63,976 nt of DNA from Sphingobacteriaceae bacterium. GTDB taxonomy: Bacteria > Bacteroidota > Bacteroidia > Sphingobacteriales > Sphingobacteriaceae. The stretch spans positions 1 to 63,976 of the forward strand of contig CANGZD010000006.1 of NCBI GenBank assembly GCA_947458875.1, given 5' to 3'. The position numbers and the translations under genes are program-made. The notes under the pieces were generated by a model. The model had not been told where the DNA came from. It did not search any database and was given only the letters and a program-made list of their open reading frames with translations. Of the stretch, positions 43,893 to 52,004 are shown piece after piece (within the stretch, counting starts at the first letter, position 1; every line of letters starts with the position of its first letter).

Positions 43893-46319
43893 ATGAAACA
43901 CCGTATCATCATCTTGCTGGCACTGATTTCATTAACAGGCCGATCATTTGCACAAAAAGCTACCATCATGGGTAAAGTGTTTGATCGTAATGATCAAGCA
44001 GTGGTGGGTGCAAATGTGGTACTAAAAGGAACGGTAAGGGGTGTGCAGACAAATGACAAGGGAGAATATGTGATCAAGGGCTTGGAGAAGGGTAAATACG
44101 TGATCCAGGTTAGCTTCATTGGTTTTAAAAACAAAAGTATAGAAGTTGATATGGCCGGTAATCAGACTTTAAATCTCGATTTTAAACTGGATGATGATGG
44201 CTTATGGCTAAATGAGGTAGCATTTTTGGCGAGTAGGGGAATAAGAGGAAATGAGCACCTGCCTGAAGTGGGGGATTTCAGCATTAATGCAGGTAAAAAA
44301 AACGAACTGATCAAACTCGATAATATTAACGCAAACCTGGCGATGAATAATAGCCGTCAGATTTTTGGTCGTACACCGGGTATTTCTGTTTGGGAGAATG
44401 ATGGTTCAGGAATTCAGTTGGGTGTGGCTTCACGTGGTTTAAGTCCAAATCGTTCGTGGGAGTTTAATGTGAGAATGAATGGCTACGACATTACGCCTGA
44501 TCCAATGGGCTATCCAGAGGCCTATTTCACCCCTCCGATGGAAGTAGTAGACCGAATTGAAATTGTTAGGGGTGCTTCCTCTTTACAATTTGGCTCTCAG
44601 TTTGGCGGATTAATGAATTTTATAGTACGAAAGCCCGATATCTCCACCCGATTAACATTCGAATCACAAAATACCGTAGGCAGCAATGGCTTATTCAGTA
44701 CCTTCAATTATATTGGTGGAACTGAAGGTCGCCTGAGCTATTCAGCGTATTATCAGAAACGTAGAGGTGATGGTTGGAGAAATAATGGCCAATTTAATAC
44801 GGATCATGCCCACCTTGAACTCAGCTATGCCGTTTCGAAAAAATTCAAGATTGGTACCGAGATTACCTACATGACCGCTGAAAGTCAACAGCCGGGTGGA
44901 TTAACCGATGCGCAATTTAAGCAAGATGCTCGTCAGAGTTTACGCAGTCGTAACTGGTTCAGCACCCCATGGCTGGTACCCTCAGTTAATGCAGAATACG
45001 TATTTAATGAAAATACAAAGCTTAGCTGGAAGGCCTTTGGTACTATTGCTGAAAGAAATAGTATAGGCTTTGTAAGAGCAATTACAGAAAACGATAATTT
45101 CGGAAATCGTCAGGTTGACCGTGATTTGTATACCACCTATGGTTCTGAGTTGCGTTTACTTAGCGATTATCAGCTGTTCGGTATCAAAAACACGATTGCT
45201 GCAGGTCTAAGATATTTCAATGGTCACATTGATCGTAAACAACAAGGTGTGGGAAATGCAGGATCAGAAATGAATTTCGATTTATCGGCAGGGATTTATC
45301 CTCGTGATCTTGATTTTTCGAATATCAATACCGCTGCTTTCATGGAAAACATTTTCCGCATTAACGACAAGTTTTTAATTACTGCAGGTGTGCGCTTAGA
45401 AAATATCAGCTCTACCATGGAAGGTAGGTTTAGTATGGTGAATGGACAGCCGAATAATTTGGCTCCTATTAACCGTAAGCGTACTTTCTTATTATTTGGA
45501 GCCGGAGCTGAATATCATGTAAGTCCCACTACCGAATTTTATACCAATATTTCTCAGGCCTATCGTCCAGTAATGATTTCCGATTTAACACCGCCTGCAA
45601 CAACCGATGTAATCGATCAAAATTTAGGTGATGCCCGTGGTTATAACTTTGATTTCGGATATCGTGGTAAAGTAGGTAATTACTTAAATTTCGATATTGA
45701 TTATTTCCGATTGAATTATGACAATCGTATCGGTACCATTACGCAGTTCGATGCAAATGCACAAGCTTATCAGTATCGTACCAATTTAGGACAATCAGTT
45801 AGCAAAGGATTTGAAGCTTACCTGGAATTTGATCCGGTTGCTGCTATCTTTAAAAGTTCCAAAGTCGGCTACCTGAGTCTCTTCGCTTCACTTGCCCACA
45901 TCAATGCTACCTATACCGATTTTAAAACCACCAGCTTACAAAATGGTCAGATAGTTGAAGGGAATTTAGCAGGGAAAAGAGTTGAAAATGCTCCAAGAAA
46001 CATCAACCGTTTTGGTGCAACTTATAGCTTAAATACATTCTCTGTTACTTGGCAATTAAGCAGTATTGGGGAGGCTTTTGCTGATGCATCTAATAAAATG
46101 ACTCCGAATGCAGCCGCTACTACCGGTTTGATTCCAGCCTACCAGGTACAGGATTTATCAGCAAGTTTTAAATTTTTGAAGAACTATAACCTGAAAGCGG
46201 GTGTAAACAACCTTACAGATGAGCGTTACTTTACCCGCCGTGCCGGAGGCTACCCGGGCCCGGGTTTAATGCCTGCCGATGGTCGAATCTTTTATATTTC
46301 TGCCGGTTTGAAGTTTTAA
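43893..46319 (+). CDS. FecA-type TonB-dependent receptor
   Basis: 808 aa from the ATG at 43893, where the signal peptide begins (M-K-H-R-I-I-I-L-L-A-L, ending R-S-F-A-Q). A carboxypeptidase-regulatory-like domain (about 22-95) is followed by plug (L-G-V-A-S-R-G-L-S-P-N-R, R-I-E-I-V-R-G-A-S-S-L-Q-F-G-S-Q-F-G-G) and barrel, resembling ferric-dicitrate and other siderophore receptors. The final strand ends I-S-A-G-L-K-F. Not preceded by a clear Fur box. It imports a chelated metal or another bulky nutrient using TonB energy. Confidence 0.9.
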   Translation: MKHRIIILLALISLTGRSFAQKATIMGKVFDRNDQAVVGANVVLKGTVRGVQTNDKGEYVIKGLEKGKYVIQVSFIGFKNKSIEVDMAGNQTLNLDFKLDDDGLWLNEVAFLASRGIRGNEHLPEVGDFSINAGKKNELIKLDNINANLAMNNSRQIFGRTPGISVWENDGSGIQLGVASRGLSPNRSWEFNVRMNGYDITPDPMGYPEAYFTPPMEVVDRIEIVRGASSLQFGSQFGGLMNFIVRKPDISTRLTFESQNTVGSNGLFSTFNYIGGTEGRLSYSAYYQKRRGDGWRNNGQFNTDHAHLELSYAVSKKFKIGTEITYMTAESQQPGGLTDAQFKQDARQSLRSRNWFSTPWLVPSVNAEYVFNENTKLSWKAFGTIAERNSIGFVRAITENDNFGNRQVDRDLYTTYGSELRLLSDYQLFGIKNTIAAGLRYFNGHIDRKQQGVGNAGSEMNFDLSAGIYPRDLDFSNINTAAFMENIFRINDKFLITAGVRLENISSTMEGRFSMVNGQPNNLAPINRKRTFLLFGAGAEYHVSPTTEFYTNISQAYRPVMISDLTPPATTDVIDQNLGDARGYNFDFGYRGKVGNYLNFDIDYFRLNYDNRIGTITQFDANAQAYQYRTNLGQSVSKGFEAYLEFDPVAAIFKSSKVGYLSLFASLAHINATYTDFKTTSLQNGQIVEGNLAGKRVENAPRNINRFGATYSLNTFSVTWQLSSIGEAFADASNKMTPNAAATTGLIPAYQVQDLSASFKFLKNYNLKAGVNNLTDERYFTRRAGGYPGPGLMPADGRIFYISAGLKF

Positions 46320-46333
46320 AAGCAGAGCCGATA

Positions 46334-46380
46334 CAAAAGGAAAAGGGTTATACTTGTGTAGTGTAACCCTTTTCCTTTTG
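46334..46380 (+). terminator. long perfect hairpin terminator
   Basis: Stem CAAAAGGAAAAGGGTTA pairs completely with TAACCCTTTTCCTTTTG (17 bp) and is followed by T residues, 14 bases after the receptor stop. Confidence 0.92.
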
Positions 46381-46425
46381 TTTTTTGGGAATAAATATCA
46401 CTTTAGACCAACTTGAAGTTGAGTT

Positions 46426-47013
46426 ATGAAAAATTTTCTTGTTTTTTTAGGAATTTTAGGAATGATAAATAATGTAAACGCTCAAAAATTGAAGCCGATT
46501 GCTACCGTTGAATCTGTCATCATTGAATATAACGGCAGTAAGGTTAAGGCAAAAAAACTAACCGTCCATTCTGAGATCCCTATGGGGGTTAATTCTGCTT
46601 GGGACAATGTAAAAACCCCGGCCTTGTTGCAGTTTGTTGCAAAAGGTATGATAAAATTCAAATCTGTGGATGGGCCTTTCCCAAAACAATGGGAAGTAGG
46701 TAAAACTTATGGGTTTAAGATGCGTGTTTTGGGATTTATTCCTTTTGGGGGCGTTCATTATTTATCCATAGACAAAATTGATGATACTAATTTCAAAATA
46801 TCCACCAAGGAGTGGGACAAAGGTGCAAAAGTTTGGAATCACAACATAACGATGAGGGATTTGGGTGATGGCAAAATCTATTACGAAGATTCAATTACTA
46901 TTTATGGGGGAATGATGACCGAATTTATTACTTCCTTCGCCAAGAAATTTTATCAACACAGACAGAAACGATGGCAAATAGTCGCAGAAAAAAATCTTAA
47001 GTTCGGAGACTAA
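46426..47013 (+). CDS. secreted SRPBCC/START-like protein
   Basis: 195 aa with a short signal sequence (ending N-V-N-A-Q). Residues 45-190 read like a START/Bet-v1 helix-grip fold (W-D-N-V-K-T-P-A-L-L-Q-F-V-A, later I-T-M-R-D-L-G-D-G and a long C-terminal helix F-A-K-K-F-Y-Q-H-R-Q-K-R-W). Such folds bind hydrophobic ligands. It is 41 bases ahead of the DUF3703 gene and probably co-transcribed. Ligand unknown. Confidence 0.7.
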   Translation: MKNFLVFLGILGMINNVNAQKLKPIATVESVIIEYNGSKVKAKKLTVHSEIPMGVNSAWDNVKTPALLQFVAKGMIKFKSVDGPFPKQWEVGKTYGFKMRVLGFIPFGGVHYLSIDKIDDTNFKISTKEWDKGAKVWNHNITMRDLGDGKIYYEDSITIYGGMMTEFITSFAKKFYQHRQKRWQIVAEKNLKFGD

Positions 47014-47053
47014 GTAGTCAATTTCTCCTTTTATAGATTTATAATTTTCAAAT

Positions 47054-47419
47054 ATGAGAATACACACAACAATGCCTGATAGATTAAAACCCTTCTTCCT
47101 TAAAGAATTAGAAATTGCAGGTAGATATTTTTTAATGAACGATTTTAGGTCAAGTTGGTATCACCTTGAGCGTGCCCATATCCTTGGTCAAGCCTACCCT
47201 TATCATCACACGCTTGTTCATTGGAAAATGTTACTCTTTGGTATTAAAATAAAGGATATGAGAGAAATCGTTGGCCAAATCCCTCGCTTGCTTGTGGGTG
47301 GTGTTAAATCTTTTGTTGGCGAAATTCCGGTTGGTAATACCGGCGGAGCAAATGTGCCACCACTTAAAAGTATGGAGATACCAGCCGAATTGAAAAAAAT
47401 TATTGAAGAGAATAAGTGA
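47054..47419 (+). CDS. DUF3703 family protein
   Basis: A 121-aa protein matching the DUF3703 pattern: an alpha-helical repeat-like segment with F-x-x-A-W-Y-H-L-E-R-A-H-I-L-G-Q (here S-S-W-Y-H-L-E-R-A-H-I-L-G-Q), then H-T-L-V-H-W-K-M-L and R-E-I-V-G-Q-I-P-R-L-L. The conserved His residues could bind metal. The function of the family is unknown. It probably forms a two-gene unit with the upstream START-like gene. Confidence 0.8.
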   Translation: MRIHTTMPDRLKPFFLKELEIAGRYFLMNDFRSSWYHLERAHILGQAYPYHHTLVHWKMLLFGIKIKDMREIVGQIPRLLVGGVKSFVGEIPVGNTGGANVPPLKSMEIPAELKKIIEENK

Positions 47420-47535
47420 TTTACATAATTAACTTCTGTAAAATAACAGGAATTTTAACCCCTTAATTTTAGATTATCACATGCTCAATCTAGGTATGAG
47501 AGTTGCATTTTACAGATAATAAGGGGAGCAAACTA

Positions 47536-47568
47536 AAAAAGCCTTGGTAAACACCCAAGGCTTTTTTA
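47536..47568 (+). terminator. Rho-independent terminator
   Basis: AAAAAAGCCTTGG-TAAACAC-CCAAGGCTTTTTT, symmetric enough to work for both the DUF3703 unit and the convergent OmpA gene. Confidence 0.9.
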
Positions 47569-47603
47569 TGGCCATTAATAACTAACAGCCGAATGGTAAA
47601 GGA

Positions 47604-48197
47604 TTAGTTTTTCTTAAATTCTACCCTTCTATTTAACTCTCTGCCGGCTTCAGTTGCATTGGAGGCAATAGGCGATGACTCTCCAAAACCTTTAGTGATT
47701 AGGTTTTCGGCTTTTACACCAGCGTTTACCAGGTAGGTTTTTACTGCGGTTGCTCTATCTAAAGATAGTGTCATGTTGCGTTCCACGGTACCTTCTTCAG
47801 AAGCATGTCCGTTAATTAATAAACTTACCGTCGGATAAGCTTTCAACTCTCTGGCAATCTGATCTAAAATTTCATAATTACTCGTTTTCAATACAGAAGA
47901 ATTGAATTCAAACTGCAAGTTACCGTATGTAAACGTAGGCTCGGGGGCTTTTACTTCGGGGCAACCATTATTGGCCGCTACTCCGGCCACTTCCGGGCAT
48001 TTATCTTTTGAATCGACAATCCCATCTTTATCGGTATCAACTTCAACTGGCGGAGGCTTGGGTGCTTCTACAACAGGAGCTGGGGCAGGTGCAGCTGGTT
48101 GTACAACCATCTTTTTAGATTTACATGCAGGCAAAACAAGCAATGCTGATATTAAAACCAAGCCTAAAATGGAGATCGTGTTTTTAATTTTTTTCAT
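47604..48197 (-). CDS. OmpA-family peptidoglycan-binding lipoprotein-like protein
   Basis: 197 aa. N-terminal signal ends L-V-L-P-A-C-K-S-K, so it is probably a lipoprotein. A Pro/Ala-rich linker precedes one thrombospondin-3-type calcium motif (D-T-D-K-D-G-I-V-D-S-K-D-K-C-P). The OmpA/MotB domain (about 90-197) has L-L-I-N-G-H-A-S-E-E-G-T and S-L-D-R-A-T-A-V and ends N-R-R-V-E-F. It anchors the outer membrane to peptidoglycan. Stand-alone gene. Confidence 0.92.
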   Translation of the reverse strand: MKKIKNTISILGLVLISALLVLPACKSKKMVVQPAAPAPAPVVEAPKPPPVEVDTDKDGIVDSKDKCPEVAGVAANNGCPEVKAPEPTFTYGNLQFEFNSSVLKTSNYEILDQIARELKAYPTVSLLINGHASEEGTVERNMTLSLDRATAVKTYLVNAGVKAENLITKGFGESSPIASNATEAGRELNRRVEFKKN

Positions 48198-48421
48198 CTT
48201 ATGAGATATTTAATTGTGAAATGGTTTCTATTATTCATTTAAAACTACAGTTCCTGTGGTTTTTTTACAAATAAATCGCCTTCAATAGGTTTCTTTGATA
48301 TTCCTCTGACTCTTATAACGAGTCAACAGCAAATTAAGTATCCCAGTTATGTTTTAATTTTTAGATATTCAGGAGGATTTTAAATCATTACAGATGAATG
48401 GAAATTCCTTCTTGTCTTTTT

Positions 48422-49357
48422 TTAAAATGCCTTCTTGCCAGAAAAAATCGCCGAAATTACTTGAACATGTGGTGCAGTGAGTATGGCAATGCTCATGAAG
48501 AGAATGGCCAATATGCGGTTTAAATCTCCGTAAAAAAAGAACAAGAGACTGGCTATCATGATGAAAGCAGCCAGGTTGGTGGGAAGTGATTTTTTGAATA
48601 GGAATAACCAGCTTTGGTGTTCCCATCCCAATGATTTCCGGATCTCGGTAATGGACAGGCCGGCATGCCAGCAACTGAAATAAAATCCGAAACCGAGTAG
48701 TAAGGGCAGGTTGAAAACGATTAGCCACAGTAAAGCCAAGGGCAATACTTGGCCTATCCATGTTAAAGTTTTATGTTGATTTTTTTGAGAGTAGAATAAA
48801 AAGCATCCTCCGATACAACATAAACTGATCGCCAGCCATAAAAACCTTTGTTCGTATGCCGTATTAATAAAGGCCGAAAAACGGAGTTCGAATCCTGGGA
48901 AGGAATACAGAATAGCTTTTGCTTCCGGCCAATGGAACAAAAGGTAGTTTCCAAGGAAGATTAGGCCGAAGCAGGTACTCATGATTTTATGAATGGTTCG
49001 ACCTTCATTCATCAGTTCGAAAAGATCCATCTCTCCAAAATGATAAGCCGAAATCAGGATAAAAAGAAAAATGGATAAAGCTGGATTCAAGTACCAAAGC
49101 AGGGCATAAAGTAGGCCATAACCCAGGTAAAAGAATAAAAAACGAAACATCGATCGCCATTGGCTTACTTCACCGCGACTTTTGAGGTACAAAAAATGAT
49201 CAAGTGAACCGTGGGGAATCCCTATGAGTGCGATTCCCAGCGCAAAAAATACCAGTTGTACAGAATCACTAAAACCGAAGCTCTTTTCTACTAATAATAA
49301 CAGGGTGCCTAAGCACAATATTTTAAGCCTTAGTGGGAGTTTAGCGATTGAAAACAT
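48422..49357 (-). CDS. blh: beta-carotene 15,15'-dioxygenase Blh
   Basis: A 311-aa integral membrane protein of the Brp/Blh family that cleaves beta-carotene into two all-trans-retinals. The family's iron-binding His motifs are all seen: G-I-P-H-G-S-L-D-H, A-Y-H-F-G-E, C-W-H-A-G-L-S and A-P-H-V-Q-V. About eight hydrophobic segments. It starts inside the last 17 bases of crtY, implying translational coupling, and supplies the chromophore for the rhodopsin two genes upstream. Confidence 0.93.
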   Translation of the reverse strand: MFSIAKLPLRLKILCLGTLLLLVEKSFGFSDSVQLVFFALGIALIGIPHGSLDHFLYLKSRGEVSQWRSMFRFLFFYLGYGLLYALLWYLNPALSIFLFILISAYHFGEMDLFELMNEGRTIHKIMSTCFGLIFLGNYLLFHWPEAKAILYSFPGFELRFSAFINTAYEQRFLWLAISLCCIGGCFLFYSQKNQHKTLTWIGQVLPLALLWLIVFNLPLLLGFGFYFSCWHAGLSITEIRKSLGWEHQSWLFLFKKSLPTNLAAFIMIASLLFFFYGDLNRILAILFMSIAILTAPHVQVISAIFSGKKAF

Positions 49358-50474
49358 ATTGATAAACCTGTTTTAAGAACAATCTTTTTGGCAGTGAACT
49401 GAAAATACTGATTTCCTCGAATAAACTGGAATCCTCATCCAGAAATTTAAGTACAGAAATCCAATCGTTTTTTGAGAAGAGTTTGGTCATGATTTCCCGC
49501 ACCCGTTCAGGTTGATGTTGAATGATTTGCAGAAGCAGCTGATCATAAAATTTAAACCGATCGCTGCTGATCGCTTTTCTGTCTTTTTGATCGAAAAGCA
49601 AATGGTTCAGCTCTTGCGTATCTTTCATGATCCGCTTAAAAGCATAACCGGTAGTGGGTTTGATGGCACCTGCAGCTGCACCAATATTGATTGCTCCAGC
49701 ATCATTAAATAATGAAAAAGGAAAATTAGACATCGGGATCTTTCCCGATTCTGTCCGCTCAATTTCATAATTCGTATTCCAGCGGTTTTTAATATAAGCT
49801 TCAAGCTGACGGATATAATGATTTTCTGAATAAGATTCGGCGCTCGAAAATGCAGTAAATTCTACCAAAGCCGTATTGGCCGAAAAGGGTAAAACATACA
49901 TAAAGTTGGCTCCCGGACCTTGCTCAATGCTGAAATCCATTAGTGTGGCAGTTTCCTGATCAAAAACCGGTCTTTCTGTTTGAATGAACCAGCCATAAAA
50001 GTGCTGCCATAGTAAAATGGTGTTTGCGGGCGTATTGCTAAAATCGGTGATGCTGTTAAAAACTCTGTTTGTATGATAATCGTTTCGATCCGTTTTGACG
50101 GTGAATAGGCCGTTTGTTTGCTGAATAGCTTCCACCTGCTCGTTAACGATTTTCACCCTGGGCGATTTTCGGATCAGCTCATAGTGGAAATCGAAAAAAT
50201 CTTCGCTGCTGATGTAATGGTAGGCATAGGGTTGGATGTTTTCCGCCAGATGGATGCGCTCTGAATGAAATGCAATCTTCTGCCAGCGTTTACTTACCAA
50301 AAAATCATATTCGCTTGGCTTATTGGCCCAAAAACACCACGACTTACCCGGGATGGATTTTTCTTTTTCAATCAAAAGAATTTCTCCCTTTTGATCCTGA
50401 GGATTTTTTAGAAGCTGCCGAATGAGTTGCATACCGGCACAGCCGCCGCCAATAATGATAGATGGTTGGTCCAT
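49341..50474 (-). CDS. crtY: lycopene beta-cyclase CrtY
   Basis: 377 aa from the ATG at 50474 (M-D-Q-P-S-I-I-I-G-G-G-C-A-G), which starts the FAD/NAD-binding Rossmann segment. A-G-A-I-K-P-T-T-G-Y-A-F near 290 is the conserved lycopene-cyclase region. It closes both ends of lycopene to give beta-carotene, the substrate of Blh. No crtE, crtB or crtI is in this window, so lycopene must come from elsewhere. It lies between the rhodopsin and blh genes on the same strand. Confidence 0.93.
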   Translation of the reverse strand: MDQPSIIIGGGCAGMQLIRQLLKNPQDQKGEILLIEKEKSIPGKSWCFWANKPSEYDFLVSKRWQKIAFHSERIHLAENIQPYAYHYISSEDFFDFHYELIRKSPRVKIVNEQVEAIQQTNGLFTVKTDRNDYHTNRVFNSITDFSNTPANTILLWQHFYGWFIQTERPVFDQETATLMDFSIEQGPGANFMYVLPFSANTALVEFTAFSSAESYSENHYIRQLEAYIKNRWNTNYEIERTESGKIPMSNFPFSLFNDAGAINIGAAAGAIKPTTGYAFKRIMKDTQELNHLLFDQKDRKAISSDRFKFYDQLLLQIIQHQPERVREIMTKLFSKNDWISVLKFLDEDSSLFEEISIFSSLPKRLFLKQVYQYVFNR

Positions 50475-50488
50475 ATTAGAGAATAAAT

Positions 50489-50520
50489 AACAAAAGGCAT
50501 CCATCGGGATACCTTTTGTT
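50489..50520 (-). terminator. hairpin between rhodopsin and crtY, attenuator-like
   Basis: AACAAAAGG plus ATCC pairs with GGAT plus CCTTTTGTT, with one unpaired base each side. It fills most of the 68-base gap. On the minus strand it is followed by an AT-rich but not pure U run, so partial termination is plausible, giving more rhodopsin than carotenoid enzymes. Confidence 0.6.
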
Positions 50521-50542
50521 ATTTGTAAAGATTATTTAATGA

Positions 50543-51265
50543 TTATTTACCAGAACGGCTTAATGCATAAATAACCAAACCGAAACCGATTTTGTTTACC
50601 GCATCACCAATGTTGTAGATGATGTCCATGTCTAAACCTAAGTTTCCGAAAGCGGCGTACCACTGACCATCTGCAGTACCAGCCATGTATCCGATAGGAT
50701 AGATAGCCCAGCCAATCACTACAAACTTCAATAAAGAGTTTACAGCTTTTTGTACAGCTGGATCGCTGGCTTGAGATAATTTAGCCACTTCACCTTTCCA
50801 TACTTCATACACAATGTAGAAGTAAGCAAGACCTGAAATTAGGCCCCAGAATGCTGCCTGATCTCTGGCAATTGCTTCTCCCCAATAACCAGTTACCAAC
50901 ATGATTACTGAAGCAAAGATCAATTTCCAAAGTAAACTGCTTTTTGCACCTGCTTTTTTGGTGATCAGGTAGAATTCAACGCACATCAAAGGCACAGTCA
51001 GAATCCAGTCAACATACCTGAAGAATACAGGTGAAGCGCCAGTTTCCAATTGGTAACCTCTCATGTAGTAGTAATGTACTGCTGCGATGAAAGTAATAAT
51101 ACCCGAAACGAGTACTGAGGTTCTCCATTGTGGGGAAGTATTCCCTACTTCAAAAAAGAAGAACACCGAAGCAGCCATCATGGCCATGGTGCCAATAAAG
51201 AAAGTAAATGCAACGTAGTCAGTGTTCGAAATGACCATAGATGCATCAAGCATTAAGTTTAACAT
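50543..51265 (-). CDS. proton-pumping rhodopsin, xanthorhodopsin/proteorhodopsin type
   Basis: 240 aa from the ATG at 51265, which begins the first helix. Seven membrane helices. Helix C has R-Y-V-D-W-I-L-T-V-P-L-M-C-V-E: Asp86 (proton acceptor), Thr90 and Glu97 (donor) make the D-T-E proton-pump motif. Met94 at the 105-equivalent position predicts green absorption. His64 can pair with Asp86. Lys225 (A-V-N-K-I-G-F-G) binds retinal. Gly141, in A-F-W-G, aligns with PR Phe152 and with the Gly that lets xanthorhodopsin and Gloeobacter rhodopsin hold a carotenoid antenna. It is followed by crtY and blh. Confidence 0.94.
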   Translation of the reverse strand: MLNLMLDASMVISNTDYVAFTFFIGTMAMMAASVFFFFEVGNTSPQWRTSVLVSGIITFIAAVHYYYMRGYQLETGASPVFFRYVDWILTVPLMCVEFYLITKKAGAKSSLLWKLIFASVIMLVTGYWGEAIARDQAAFWGLISGLAYFYIVYEVWKGEVAKLSQASDPAVQKAVNSLLKFVVIGWAIYPIGYMAGTADGQWYAAFGNLGLDMDIIYNIGDAVNKIGFGLVIYALSRSGK

Positions 51266-51734
51266 AATGTTTATAATTTGGTTAATCCTACTCGTGTGGC
51301 TTTTCGGATACGCCCATTTTTTTATAGTGGGCATGCCCCCACTTTAATAATTAGTTATATTAAATATTGGGATTAAAAATTCTAATTCCAATTAATTATC
51401 TAATTAAATATCAGAGACTTATTAACAATTGCGATATTTTTCCAACATTTATTATAAGTACTATTAGGCATAAGCCTGCATTTAAACACGCCAAAATGGT
51501 GTTTCTAAAATTTATTGATGATCTCCTGCTTTTGTTGATAAAACATAATTTTTGACAAAATACAAACACTTGATTTTCATGTAAATACAGATTAATCGAA
51601 TTAGTTTGATACAGACTTGATGATTAATCTATGATGAGATATAGATTGTAGAACCCCAATTTCTTTTTGGTGGTTTGTATAAAAGACTTGGTGAATTGAC
51701 AGATAAGAGTCTTGATTCAGTTTTTGGAGATATA
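51266..51734. other. divergent intergenic region of the phototrophy cluster, left part
   Basis: It contains a palindrome GGGCATGCCC inside a wider repeat (51326-51343) about 65 bases upstream of the rhodopsin start, a candidate operator. The rest is AT-rich. A 62-codon plus-strand frame (51367-51555) has no signal or family and is probably spurious. Confidence 0.45.
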
Positions 51735-51777
51735 TCATTTATCCCTGTCGTACTTTTTAGTACGACAGGTTAAATGA
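51735..51777. repeat. long orphan hairpin in rhodopsin/regulator 3 intergenic region
   Basis: TCATTTA and CCTGTCGTACT pair with AGTACGACAGG and TAAATGA around a TTTT loop; only one or two bases between the two stem parts are unpaired. No gene ends next to it in either direction, so an ordinary terminator role is not obvious. It could end a small RNA or be a mobile-element remnant. Confidence 0.65.
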
Positions 51778-52004
51778 ATAAAGGGCTGTTTTTCAGAGGT
51801 AGATGAAATGACCATTCGAATTGCCCACCCTTATTAAGGCAAAAAAAATGTTTGTTACTTCAATGACCAAAGAGAATATTATTAATAGCCAAAAACGATG
51901 AATATCGTGTGAATTGAGTGATTTCACATACTTTCACCTATTTTTTGAATAACTAAGAATTATATTTACTTCACTGCTTTTTTAATTTGTTTTTTGCAGA
52001 ATAT
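51778..52004. promoter_or_regulatory. promoter region of regulator 3 with shared motif
   Basis: GTGAATTGAGTGATTTCAC (51909-51927) with downstream TTTCACC resembles the motif before the other regulators and ends about 67 bases before the start at 52005. A -7-like TATATTTA lies at 51961-51968. Confidence 0.4.

Noticed and set aside
51367-51555. 62-codon frame upstream of regulator 3
   Set aside because: No signal, no family, AT-rich random-looking composition.
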